From: Ligustrum vulgare
Lineage: Eukaryota > Streptophyta > Magnoliopsida > Lamiales > Oleaceae
Reading direction: 5' to 3'
Length of the DNA: 64,000 bases
Assembly (NCBI GenBank): GCA_963555705.1
Contig: OY743170.1
Location: forward strand, 12,253,096 to 12,317,095
Position 1 is the stretch's first letter; the number at the start of each line of letters is the position of its first letter. The notes below the pieces were generated by a model, which worked only from the letters and a program-made list of their open reading frames with translations, searched no databases and had not been told where the DNA came from. The translations under genes were made by a program, and so were the position numbers. This document shows, one piece after another, positions 43,632 through 52,766 of this stretch.

Positions 43632-45094
43632 TGACTCGATGTTAAATCTACCCTCCAAGTATAAAGGGGTCAAGTTATAGCCTAGCAATAATCCAGGGTC
43701 ATTCTTCCTAGGGATTTTATTGGTATCGTAATATTTGCTAAATTCGAAACCTAAACTATGATTTCAATTGTGTTTAAATGAATAAAAAGAGAGTATAATT
43801 AAATTGCAATGAACGAGAAATTTGAGTGGAGTTATTCTTTCGCTATCAATTGGGTTTTCAAATAAATTTAGCATGAATTTCTTAAGATCGATAAGATTTG
43901 AAAATATTAGTACGAAAATTAGTCAATTTATTTTACGGCATTTAGTCGAGCATGTTGTGTGCATAATCAATACATACCACATCAACGACATTCATCCAAG
44001 TAAAATAATTTGAAAACTTAAAATAATTTATAAACTCTTATCAATAACAAGAATTCATCCATAAGAAATTAAACATACTCATTGAAACTAAGAATAACTC
44101 CCCTCAAATGTAACTTAGCCGAACATAATTGAATTAACCGAAACAAAAATCGCACAAACGATAACCATTACTAAGAATGTAATTCAAGTTTTCAAATTAA
44201 AATTCAATAACCAAAATATATCTAAATATCAACTAACATCAATAATATAAAATTATTTAAACTAATGATTAAAACAATGAAAATCTAAATAAAAGCAATA
44301 AGATAATGGACAAAATCGCCCAAACTGAGGCTACTGGTCTGGTGTGAGGCTGGTTGAGATGAGGGACGCTGAGGTCGCTGGGGTTGAGAGAACTGTGGCT
44401 GAAGTGGCTGCTGGTGGCAAGACTGCTGCTGGCGAGGGTGAGTGCGGCTGTGAGACCAGGTTGCGGCTGGAGAGGGAGAAGTGGCTGGGTTGGGCTGCTG
44501 AATGGTGAACGAGAGAGAAGACATAGGATAGGGCAAAGTCGGCTTAGTGGAAGGAAGAGAAGTGTGAGGCTGGGAAAAAATGAACCAGAAACAAGGGCTG
44601 CGTGCGAGGTTAGAAAACAGAGGCTGAAGGTTGCGGCTGAGAGAAGAGGTAGAGGGTTGTGTGAGGTGCTGGTTGAGGAAGATGGGGGGAGAAGTCGGCT
44701 GTTGCTTCTGTGATAAAGGAGATGGTGAGGGAGAAGCTACGGCTAGGTTGTGTCCGAGAGAGAGATGGTGAAGGTGAGAGAGAGGCTTTTGGTTCGGTGG
44801 AGACGATAGCTAGCCAGAGAGCCTGCCGACTAGGAGAATGGGTGTTGTAGGTTTTTTTTTCTCAATTTTGGGCTTTTTTCGGGTCCATTAAACTAGGAAT
44901 TTTTGAGATAAAATTTGTCCAAGATGTACCTGCAATTAAATAAATGAAATTATTAACAAATAAAATCAATTTAGAGTTTAACAAATAAAATTGAATCTTT
45001 AATAAATTTTACTCTAAATGACAAAATTTATATCCCAAAATCGTATTTTTCATTTATTTACCTATCTAAAATACGTAAAATTGGACAATAATCA
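43632..45094 (-). repeat. Athila-type 5' LTR (1463 bp)
   Basis: Partner of 37713-39175. Confidence 0.96.
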
Positions 45095-45099
45095 CCTCC

Positions 45100-45316
45100 T
45101 ACACCCTTCACACGTCTGAACGCCACAAGGGAAAGTATCCTCATGGAAATCAAGGATCTGGAGGAGTTGAAGTGGCCATCAAGAATCAAGTCTCATCCGG
45201 ACACGCGAGATAAGAGCAAGTATTGCGAATTTCATCATGACCATGGGCATACCACCGAGGAGTGTCATGCATTACAGCGAGAGATTGAATCCTTAATAAA
45301 AAAAGGGGTTTTTTAA
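45100..45316 (+). pseudogene. Tat-type gag, C-terminal part with CCHC-like knuckle
   Basis: Continues the gag frame of 36619-37712 across the nested element: PFTRLNATRESILMEIKDLE, then the zinc-binding motif CEFHHDHGHTTEEC and HALQREIESLIKKG, ending TAA at 45314-45316. The next 110 bp still resemble the gag-protease linker (STEKRPRNDH in another frame), after which the 30-bp array begins. No protease, RT or integrase follows. Confidence 0.88.
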
Positions 45317-45447
45317 ATCTTACATCAGTACTGAAAAACGTCCAAGGAATGACCACGTTCAATGAAAGTCCGAGGATGAAAAAAACCCACGGCCTAAACA
45401 GTAAACGTCGTCGTTGGTAGGACAGTATCAGGGAGAGACTCACACAA

Positions 45448-45970
45448 CATCAGCCCTCAAAGCCTTGCCCCGCGCAAGCACACAAAGCCTTGTCCGGCGC
45501 AAGCACACAAATCCTTGCCCCGCGCAAGCACTCAAAGCCTTGCCCCGAGCAAGCACTCAAAGCATTGCCCCGCGCAAGAACACAAAGCCTTGCCCCGAGC
45601 AAGCACTCAAAGTCTTGCCCCGAGCAAGCACACAAAGCCTTGCCCCGAGCAAGCACTTAAAGCCTTTCCCCGCGCAAGCACACAAATCCTTGCCCCGTGC
45701 AAGCACACAAAGCCTTGCCCCGAGCAAGCACTTAAAGCCTTGCCCCGCACAAGCACACAAAGTCTTGCCTCGTGCAAGCAGACAAAGCCTTGCCCCGCGC
45801 AAGCAGACAAAGCCTTGCCCCGAGCAAGCACTCAAAGCCTTGCCCCGCGCAAGCACACAAAAGCTTCATCCCAGAGCAAGCACTTAAAGCCTTGCCCCGC
45901 GCAAGCATACAAAGTCTTGCCCCGTGCAAGTAGACAAAGTCTTGTCCTGCACAAGCATACAAAATACTTA
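45448..45970 (+). repeat. 30-bp tandem array (about 17 units) before the Tat-type 3' LTR
   Basis: The unit is of the type AAGCCTTGCCCCGCGCAAGC plus ACACA, period 30 bp. Variants are CGCG/CGAG/CGTG/CGCA and ACACA/ACTCA/ACTTA/AGACA. Because 30 is a multiple of three, several frames on both strands stay open (KALPRASTQS-type repeats); these are not genes. Tat/Ogre elements are known to carry tandem arrays in this 3' position, some of which seed satellites. Confidence 0.95.
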
Positions 45971-46184
45971 CTTGCGGAAGTACACACGACCACCTTGAGC
46001 AATCAAGTAATCAAATTGATATAATTAAGTCCTCAAGTATACATAAGCTCGGATTTATTACTTAACATAAGCTCGAGCTTATTCCTTACTTAACATAAGC
46101 TCTTGTTTATTTCTCCTTAACATAATCATCACATCATGATGCCTAACTATTACGCATCCATCCCTCCCCTAAACTCGATAATAG

Positions 46185-46199
46185 ATGCGCGGGGGCCTA
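46185..46199 (+). promoter_or_regulatory. Tat-type polypurine tract
   Basis: GCGCGGGGGCCTA immediately precedes the 3' LTR. It is short and broken by pyrimidines, a weak tract. Confidence 0.5.
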
Positions 46200-47177
46200 T
46201 GATGAGTATAAATTTTATTCATACCCGAGCCTTCACAAACCTCAAGCCCGAGCTCTTTGACAAAACATAATCTCCCAAGCAAATGTGTAACCCCGAGAAC
46301 CATCATGAACCCGAGAAGGCCTTCAACCCCGACCACATAAATATCACCATATATTATATTTTCTATCCCCGAGGAAGACCTCAACCTCGACCACCATAAA
46401 CCCGAGGATGACCTCGAGCCCGAACACATGAATATTATCCCATATTACATCTTGATACCCGAAGAGGACCTCAACCCCGACAATCATTTATACCCCGAGT
46501 ATATCGTTTGTCCTCATCCCCGAGCACTTGAATATTTAGTCACATCACATCACTGTACCCCCGAGCAACATATGAACCTCGAGGCCGAGCACTTAACATT
46601 ATACCATACACCATATTGAGTACAACCCCGATCACACTCAAAATGTCCATGGTAAAAACATTGCTCCGACCACTCATAATACCCCCGAGGATAGAATACC
46701 CCGAGTACATATATCTCACCAAAAAGGTGCATGATGTGCTCAGGGTACATAATGCTCGGGTCATGCCTCTCATTGATCGGACATGACTTGATCTGACACG
46801 TGGAGTATACAACCTCATAATCCAAATAGAATTCATCTTCCAACAGAACCCTATCTGGGACTTATAACCTTATCCCTAATAATTAGGAAGATGATTCTCA
46901 AAAGGACTCATGCCTAGTTTCAAGCACTTTAGTCCTACGAGGATTCAATTACATACAGCTATAAATACTCACCTCTCAATCACAATTCAAGTACACAATT
47001 ATCTCTACAATTTATAGCCTCTTGCATAAATTTTCTCCTTCCTCTTTACTGACTTAAACATCGGAGGGTCGACGAGAACACATCTCCTCGCCTTTATTGC
47101 AGGTATTCGGAGATCCAGTTCGTGCTAATTTATTGCTCAAGCTTGGAATATTCCAGGTGCGATTTTTAGCATCATCA
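46200..47177 (+). repeat. Tat-type 3' LTR (978 bp)
   Basis: Carries a ~25-bp block (AATAATTAGGAAGATGATTC) not present in the 5' LTR. Otherwise colinear. Confidence 0.95.
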
Positions 47178-47370
47178 GTTAACATCATAAATGTTTCTTG
47201 TTATGTTGTGCCTTGACATTTTCAATCACATGATGTAAAGTAAAAAAACCAACACTATTTTAGCATATTACAGGCAATAGCATTTATCAATGGAAGGTTG
47301 ATATCATAAATATGTGTCTTCGTATGTAGAGCCTTGACCTTTTCAATCACACGCTCCAAAGTTTAAAAAG
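47178..47370 (-). repeat. Tandem duplicated host segment at the Tat-type insertion site
   Basis: 35605-35629 joined to 47178-47250 reads GGCAATAGCTTATGTCAATG, GAAGGTTAA, CATCATAAATG ... CTTGACATTTTCAATCACA. 47273-47362 repeats this as GGCAATAGCATTTATCAATG ... CTTGACCTTTTCAATCACA. The minus strand of the second copy reads ERVIEKVKALHTKTHIYDIN, exon-like. So the element landed in one copy of an existing tandem duplication. Confidence 0.75.
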
Positions 47371-48317
47371 AAAAAATCAACAATAAATGAACATATGATT
47401 AATATATACAAAACATCAATGAATATGAGAGCTGGATAAGATACAGGTTTATCAAAAAGATCTAAAACGAAAGGATGAGAGCCTAGAAACATAGAAACTG
47501 CTCATCGATATTGAATATGTCATAATCCCTCTTCTACACTTATTCGTAAGCAGCTCAAAAGCATACCAAACCTGCAAAACCAAGCAGCCAAATTCATACC
47601 ACAGTTGAAAAATTACAAAAAGATCTTTTTTCAACTAAAAAATAGACATATATTATTTTCGTTTAGTCCAATTTTTGAAAGGGTGTCATTGAATTTTATG
47701 TTTGAACAAATCAATGTAAAATCAACAGAAAAATCCACATATTATTCTATAAATATATGCTTCTGCATAGTTGGATACAAGCTAAATAAATCTCGCATCA
47801 TCGCAATCCAATCATAAAGTTGAAATAAGTAGCAGATTACCTTGTTCAATTCATTAATGCCATCAGAAGGGACATTGTAATTCTCAACATCTTCTTCTGA
47901 AAATAAAAATATAGAAATCCAACACACGTGTTAAAAACCACAGTTATTTAGATCATCAAATCCCAACTATCACTAAGATTAAATGAAAATGAAAACAAAC
48001 CTAAAAGTGTCACGTTCAATTCACTAATTAATATACAAAATCCAAAACGCTTGTTAAAAACCGCAGTTAAATCCAAATCAGAAGCATAATTTTCACTTAT
48101 ACAAAAACTGAATAAAGAAAAAAATATAGAATTACCTAAATCGAGAGAATAGGGAGAAGAAAATCTAAAGGGAAGACTATGGCATCGGAGGAACCGTCGA
48201 CAAACCACCGAGTGTTATCGCCTTTCTGAATCTTGAGCAGGCTCGATGGGGACAGCTGGAACTAGAGCAGTTGATGGGCGCGCCATCACCTCCAGCATTC
48301 AACATAGTGGTGGAGGA
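47371..48317 (-). pseudogene. Exon-like pieces of an unrecognised host gene
   Basis: On the minus strand, 47897-47843 reads EEDVENYNVPSDGINELNK between an AG and a GTAATC donor, a convincing small exon. 47575-47455 follows TTTTGCAG and reads VWYAFELLTNKCRRG. 48320-48135 is GC-balanced, and one frame reads LLKIQKGDNTRWFVDGSSDA, but frames change within it. Together with 51517-51780 beyond Copia-3 this may be one minus-strand gene whose first exon was hit by Copia-3. I do not recognise the family and cannot assemble a product. Confidence 0.35.
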
Positions 48318-48322
48318 GAAAC

Positions 48323-48552
48323 TGTTGAAGTGTATTTTCTTGTATTTATTGAGATATATTATGTACAATATATATAGCTGTGTCTAGGCATAATTACAGG
48401 AAGTAATAAAGAATTGTAATTACAAAATCAAAACTGATCCTAAACTCTAGCTGGACAGACTCTTGATGGCTTGATCAATGGTGTGCAGATTTTCTGGAAT
48501 TGCTGATTATATGGGACTCTTGATTGCATGATTTTGTGCAATTAATCTGACA
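48323..48552 (-). repeat. Copia-3 3' LTR (230 bp)
   Basis: Three differences from 51282-51511 by eye. The polypurine tract (minus strand AAGTTTGAGGGAGGG) abuts it at 48553-48567. Confidence 0.95.
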
Positions 48553-48920
48553 CCCTCCCTCAAACTTGGCGGTCCAGCACGGACAAGTTTGCTAGCGAGA
48601 GAGGCATGACGATGCTTGTGTAGTGGCTTAGTGAGGAGGTCGGCCGGCTGATCAACAGAGGGTATGAAGCAAACCCGATGGCTGCCAAGGGCCACTTTCT
48701 CTCGAACAAAATGGTAATCCAGTTCTATGTGCTTAGTGCGAGCATGGAAAACTGGATTTGAGGCCATGTATGTGGCACTGAGGTTGTCACAACGCAGCAG
48801 TATTGGGAATTGAAGATGTGCACCAAGTTCATAAAGAAGGAAAGCTAACCATGTAGTTTCAGCACTTGCATGTGAGAGTGACCGATATTCAGCCTTAGCG
48901 CTAGAGCGAGCGATAGTGGG
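48507..48920 (-). pseudogene. Copia-3 RNase H end, behind a stop codon
   Basis: Same frame as the main ORF after a TAG (48918-48920). It reads AKAEYRSLSHASAETTWLAF, then a CDNLSATYMAS block, HARTKHIELDYHFVREK and ADLLTKPLHKH, that is the second half of RNase H and the pol terminus. The single nonsense codon removes the conserved acidic AEY part of RNase H from the main product. Confidence 0.85.
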
Positions 48921-51155
48921 CTACTTTTTGGAGCACCAAGAAACCAAATTTGTGCCAAGATAAACAAGGTAGCCGAAAGTGGAACGCCTAGTGTTTGGGC
49001 AACCAGCCCAATCAGCGTCAGCATAGGCAGCAACATGAGTGGGATGTGGTTGGGGACCAAATACTAGGCCATAATCAAGTGTTCCTTTGATGTAACGGAG
49101 GATGCATTTGTCAGCAACAAGATGTGGTTGGCGTGGCTGACTCATGAACTGGGAGATGGAATTGACAGCGAAAGCTATGTCAGGACGGGTGATGGTGAGG
49201 TATTGCATGGATCCGACAATTTCCCGAAAGATTGTAGGATTTTGGAGAATGTCGCCTTCAGAGGCGGAGAGGTTGATTTTGGCAGACATGGGGGTGCCAA
49301 CCGGTTTGCTGAGAAGCATATCATGTTTTTGCAATAAATCATGGGCATACCGAAGCTGACTTATGTGAATGTTACCGTCGAATGAGATGACCTGCAAACC
49401 CAGAAAATAATGAAGAGTACCAAGATCCTTGATATCGAAGCCACGACCCAACACATCAATGAAGCTTTGGAGTAGCCTGTCGTTACTGCTAGTGACCACA
49501 ATGTCATCAACATATAGTAAAAAGTAAATGATATTTGGCCCATGTCGAAAGATGAATAAGGATGAATCTGCTAGACTTTGCACAAAACCAACTGATAAAA
49601 GAAAGGAGGTCATACGATGGAACCAGGCACGTGGAGCTTGTTTAAGACCATATATCGCCTTATTGAGTTTGCAGACATAGGAGGGCCGAGTCTGATCAAT
49701 AAACCCAGGTGGTTGCACCATATGAACATCTTCTTTGAGATAGCCATGTAAAAAGGCATTCTTAACATCCAATTGCCTAAGTGACCACCCTCTAGATACA
49801 GCAAGAGATAGCACAGTACGAATAGTGGCAGGTTTAATGACAGGACTAAAAGTTTCGTCGTAGTCAATACCTTGTTGTTGATGGAACCCTTTAGCGACTA
49901 GGCGAGCTTTGTGCCGTTCTACCGTGCCATCCGGATTGTGTTTGACTCGAAAGACCCATTTACAGCCTACTGTATTCTGTGATGGAGAAGGAGGGACCAA
50001 TGTCCAAGTCTTATTTTTTAAAAGAGCATTGATTTCATCAGCCATGGCTGCACGCCACACTTCTTTCTTGGCTGCCTGAGTATAACAAGTTGGTTCAACA
50101 GTGTGAATGTAGTGTAATAGAGCTCGGGGAAGAGGATACCGGACCGTGCCATCACTGTAAATTTTTTGTGAGAGAGTGCCATCACGGGATCGCGTGACCA
50201 TTGAGTGTTGTTGTGAAGGAGGAGGCTCGATCGTTGCCAGAGTCGAGGAAGTGAGAGGCTGTGATGACTTATTTGAACTGGGCAGTTGCAATTCAGTAGA
50301 AACTGGAGGAATTGGATCAGTGCTCTGGGGCATTAGGTCCGGAATGTGAGATGTGATAGGGTTTGTGGGAGCATGGGATGATTGTTGTCTCCGATTATTT
50401 TTCCGACCAGAGGAGTAATTGCGGCCAGAAAAAGATCGTCCAGAGTTAGAGCGATTATCACGGCGTGAAGAAGAGGAGCTTTGGTTGAACATTGCAGTAG
50501 CAGATCCATGGTCAGCAGGAGGTTGATTCTGAGCATCGAAAGCCAGAATTCTTGCACGAAGTTCTGAAAAATCTGGTAGTTTTTGGGTTGTGAGAGCAGT
50601 GCGCAACATTAAATATTCTGGGCCTAGACCATGAAGTGTGGCAATTACAAGATCAGAATCAGTAACAGGTTGATTAATGGAAGCTAAGGAATCAGCAATA
50701 GATTTGGCTTGCTGGAGATATGCATCGACAGACTGAGATCCCTTTTTAAGATCGAAGAGCTGAAGTTTTAAGCTTGTAGATGTAGCTACTGATTGCTGAG
50801 AATAGTGCTTTGCGAGGCAATCCCAAATTTCCTTGGATGTATCAAATCCAATAGTGAGGCGAGCAACATTTTCAGTTAGTGATGAGGTGAGTATACTGAC
50901 TATTTGTTGATCAGTAGTGAACCACTTCTTATGTACTGGGTTGGGGATGGTGGTAGCTGCTCTTCCATCACTTGGTGTAGCATTGATTATGGAATTAAGT
51001 TCTGGAATTGATCCATCGACATAGCCCATGAGCTTCGCACCATTGAGAAAGGACTTGATCTGGCGGAGCCACACAAGGTAATTGGTCTCGTTTAGCTTGA
51101 TGAATTGTGATGTGTTTTGAGTGATTGAGGGTGGTGGGGAAGATGATTCGGCCAT
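48921..51155 (-). CDS. Copia-3 gag-RT fusion ORF (744 aa)
   Basis: The ATG at 51155 lies about 125 bp after the 5' LTR. Residues 1-225 are copia gag (NETNYLVWLRQIKSFLNGA; WDCLAKHYSQQS; KSIADSLASI; ATLHGLGPEYLMLRTAL). A Ser/Arg/Asn-rich stretch (228-258) ends where a zinc knuckle would begin. From about residue 260 the sequence is already the Pro/Ser-rich tether before RT, then RT (KNKTWTLVPP at 380; QLDVKNAFLHGYL at 461; catalytic YVDD at 548-551) and the start of RNase H (ADADWAGCP). Protease and integrase are missing by an in-frame deletion. TAG ends it after SWCSKK. Confidence 0.92.
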   Translation of the reverse strand: MAESSSPPPSITQNTSQFIKLNETNYLVWLRQIKSFLNGAKLMGYVDGSIPELNSIINATPSDGRAATTIPNPVHKKWFTTDQQIVSILTSSLTENVARLTIGFDTSKEIWDCLAKHYSQQSVATSTSLKLQLFDLKKGSQSVDAYLQQAKSIADSLASINQPVTDSDLVIATLHGLGPEYLMLRTALTTQKLPDFSELRARILAFDAQNQPPADHGSATAMFNQSSSSSRRDNRSNSGRSFSGRNYSSGRKNNRRQQSSHAPTNPITSHIPDLMPQSTDPIPPVSTELQLPSSNKSSQPLTSSTLATIEPPPSQQHSMVTRSRDGTLSQKIYSDGTVRYPLPRALLHYIHTVEPTCYTQAAKKEVWRAAMADEINALLKNKTWTLVPPSPSQNTVGCKWVFRVKHNPDGTVERHKARLVAKGFHQQQGIDYDETFSPVIKPATIRTVLSLAVSRGWSLRQLDVKNAFLHGYLKEDVHMVQPPGFIDQTRPSYVCKLNKAIYGLKQAPRAWFHRMTSFLLSVGFVQSLADSSLFIFRHGPNIIYFLLYVDDIVVTSSNDRLLQSFIDVLGRGFDIKDLGTLHYFLGLQVISFDGNIHISQLRYAHDLLQKHDMLLSKPVGTPMSAKINLSASEGDILQNPTIFREIVGSMQYLTITRPDIAFAVNSISQFMSQPRQPHLVADKCILRYIKGTLDYGLVFGPQPHPTHVAAYADADWAGCPNTRRSTFGYLVYLGTNLVSWCSKK

Positions 51156-51267
51156 GAGGAGAAGAGGTGGATAAGAGGGGAGGAAGAGAAGAGGAATACA
51201 GGAAGGGAGAGATGATAGACGCAGATAGGAAGGAAAGAGGAGACAGACACAGATAGGATCCTAAAAC

Positions 51268-51280
51268 CTAGGCTGATACC
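51268..51280 (-). promoter_or_regulatory. Copia-3 primer binding site (tRNA iMet type)
   Basis: Minus strand TGGTATCAGCCTA next to the 5' LTR. The first nine bases fit the initiator-Met complement and then diverge, so a slightly altered site. Confidence 0.8.
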
Positions 51281-51281
51281 A

Positions 51282-51511
51282 TGTTGAAGTGTATTTTCTT
51301 GTATTTATTGAGATATATTATGTACAATATATATAGCTGTGTCTAGGCATAATTACAGGAAGTAATAAAGAATTGTAATTACAAAATCAAAACTGATCCT
51401 AAACTCTAGCTGGACAGACTCTTGATGGCTTGATCAATGGTGTGCAGATTTTCTGGAATTGCTGATTATGTGGGACTCTTGATTGCATGATTTTGTGCAT
51501 TTAATCTAACA
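51282..51511 (-). repeat. Copia-3 5' LTR (230 bp)
   Basis: Partner of 48323-48552. It contains TATATATA-type sequence for the promoter (about 51331-51339). Confidence 0.95.
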
Positions 51512-51516
51512 GAAAC

Positions 51517-51780
51517 CAACACTCGTTAGGCTTCAACTCGGCGGTCAGAATAGCCCATGTGATTTTGGACCTTTTCAGTGTTAGGTTGTCGAACGTGAGA
51601 TGATTTGTCATGGGCGATGATGATACGATGTTTTTCACTGATAACCTTGAAGATGAAGTATAGAGAAATAAAGCAGGGGCAAGAGAGAAGGAAGTTTGAG
51701 AAAAAGAAACCGTATATAGAGAAAGAAAGCTGAGGCAACTAGCAAGAGAGGAGGAGGACTGGGAAAAAGAAACCGTCATT
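51517..51780 (-). pseudogene. 5' end of an unrecognised host gene split by Copia-3
   Basis: Minus strand: a pyrimidine-rich leader (CTCCTCCTCTCTTGC, CTCTCTTGCCCCTGC) as in plant 5' UTRs, then a frame MTNHLTFDNLTLKRSKITWA, ILTAELKPNECWFLL that runs into the Copia-3 target site and continues at 48317. A longer in-frame ATG at 51779 would add a Ser/Leu-rich stretch from the leader. The family is unknown. The insertion lies within the first coding exon, if this is one. Confidence 0.35.
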
Positions 51781-52640
51781 TGAGGATTAAGATGGGAGTG
51801 GTGAAAAACATACGAGGTTTAGAAATACTGAGATAGTGGGACAGTTGAATTTTGAAAACCACCCATCAAATAACTCCCATGAACAACTGCTAAACAAAAA
51901 AAAAATTAAAATGATAATATTGAAATTCAGAATTTTGATAATTAAGATTCTGGTCAAAATTAATTGGTCATAATATCAGTTATCATTATAAATACTAATT
52001 TCACACCCCTGCGATGTACGGACATATTCCAATGACAATGATTAAATTACAGAAAAACTACAATGGTTTAACGACATGTTCAGGTGAAAATTGAAAAGGA
52101 CCAAAGGAATCTCGAGATTTACTGATTCAATCTCCCCATAGAACGTCCCCATTAAGATGCTTATTCGTCACGTAAATCGTCTTTCACGTATCTCCTTCCA
52201 CAATCTTAGAGCTTCTTAAAAGGATCATGGATTGTATCAGTGTGAAACCAAAATACCAAAATGCATTTATTACTGTATTCGTTTTAGAAATATATTCTAA
52301 ACGACTTTTTGAGCTCAGTTTTATGAATCCACCCCCCCCCCCCCCAAAAAAAAAAAAAAAAAAAAAACTTTTCCACATTTTAAATGATAATGCACAACAA
52401 TAAGATAATTTTTTTTTCTATTCCTATTAGAGGGATAAAGTCAAAAACTCAAAGTTCAAATGTGGGATTCTACTATACTTGTTCAAACAAACCAAATATT
52501 CTAACATGCCACAATTCACTCTACCTTCGATCAACCTCCATCCCCTTACAAAATCACATCCCAAATACCTAATTTTTGTCCTTGCATTAATCCAATAAAT
52601 AAAAAAATATAACATAATTCATGTGTTCCTATTCCACCAC
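51781..52640. other. Intergenic, with C14/A22 homopolymer junction
   Basis: 52330-52370 is a run of C followed by a run of A, a hot spot for sequencing error or slippage. The remainder is AT-rich with no supported gene. Confidence 0.6.
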
Positions 52641-52766
52641 CACCGCTGTGTTCAAAACCACCATTTAAGAAAACGGAGACAATACCAGGTCTCCATTCAT
52701 CCCGATATCATTCAATCCAACATCTTGAATAGACTTGATGGACAAACTCTTGCTTTCGCCACTGCG
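52641..52766 (+). pseudogene. F-box protein N-terminal fragment
   Basis: The plus-strand frame reads QVSIHPDIIQSNILNRLDGQ then TLAFATA, a pattern recalling plant F-box proteins with a HPDII(Q)..IL.RLDG.TLA box. F-box domains link substrates to SCF ubiquitin ligases through SKP1. After residue ATA the homology ends, because the following bases are the minus-strand O-fucosyltransferase relic. Only about 30 codons remain. The assignment rests on the F-box signature from memory. Confidence 0.5.

Larger units (their letters stand above)
37713..45094 (-). mobile_element. Athila-type non-autonomous element nested in the Tat-type gag
   Basis: Two 1463-bp LTRs (37713-39175, 43632-45094) begin TGACTCGATG and end ATAATCA. 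By eye they differ at about seven positions. The TSD CCTCC is at 37708-37712 and 45095-45099. The minus-strand primer site TGGCGCCGTTGCCGGGGATT is the form used by Athila elements. Internal coding has gag, protease and integrase C-terminus but no RT, RNase H or integrase core. It therefore depends on enzymes from another element. High LTR identity and position inside another element show it is a late arrival. Confidence 0.95.
35630..47177 (+). mobile_element. Tat-type gag-only LTR element (TR-GAG-like), split by a nested insertion
   Basis: LTRs of 955 bp (35630-36584) and 978 bp (46200-47177) start TGATGAG and end CATCATCA. The TSD GTTAA is at 35625-35629 and 47178-47182. The primer site TGGCGCCGTCTATGGGAAC is the type used by Tat-lineage Ty3/gypsy elements. 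Only gag is encoded; between gag and the 3' LTR there is a 30-bp tandem array instead of pol. Without the 7.4-kb insertion and its TSD the element would be about 4.2 kb, matching the LTR-gag-LTR class known as TR-GAG. By eye the LTRs differ at roughly 25 sites plus one ~25-bp indel, mostly C-T and G-A changes. Confidence 0.93.
48323..51511 (-). mobile_element. Copia-3: short Ty1/copia derivative (3189 bp)
   Basis: Two 230-bp LTRs (48323-48552, 51282-51511) start TGTTGAAG and end CTGACA/CTAACA. By eye they differ at three positions. The TSD GAAAC is at 48318-48322 and 51512-51516. An initiator-Met-type primer site and a G-rich purine tract are in place. Internal coding is gag joined in frame to RT-RNase H; zinc knuckle, protease and integrase are absent. 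Small LTRs and gag style suggest the Ale/Retrofit lineage (inference). Confidence 0.95.

Noticed and set aside
45414..46024. Several overlapping long open frames on both strands over the 30-bp array
   Set aside because: The period is a multiple of three, so frames stay open by repetition alone; products are simple KALPRASTQS-type repeats.
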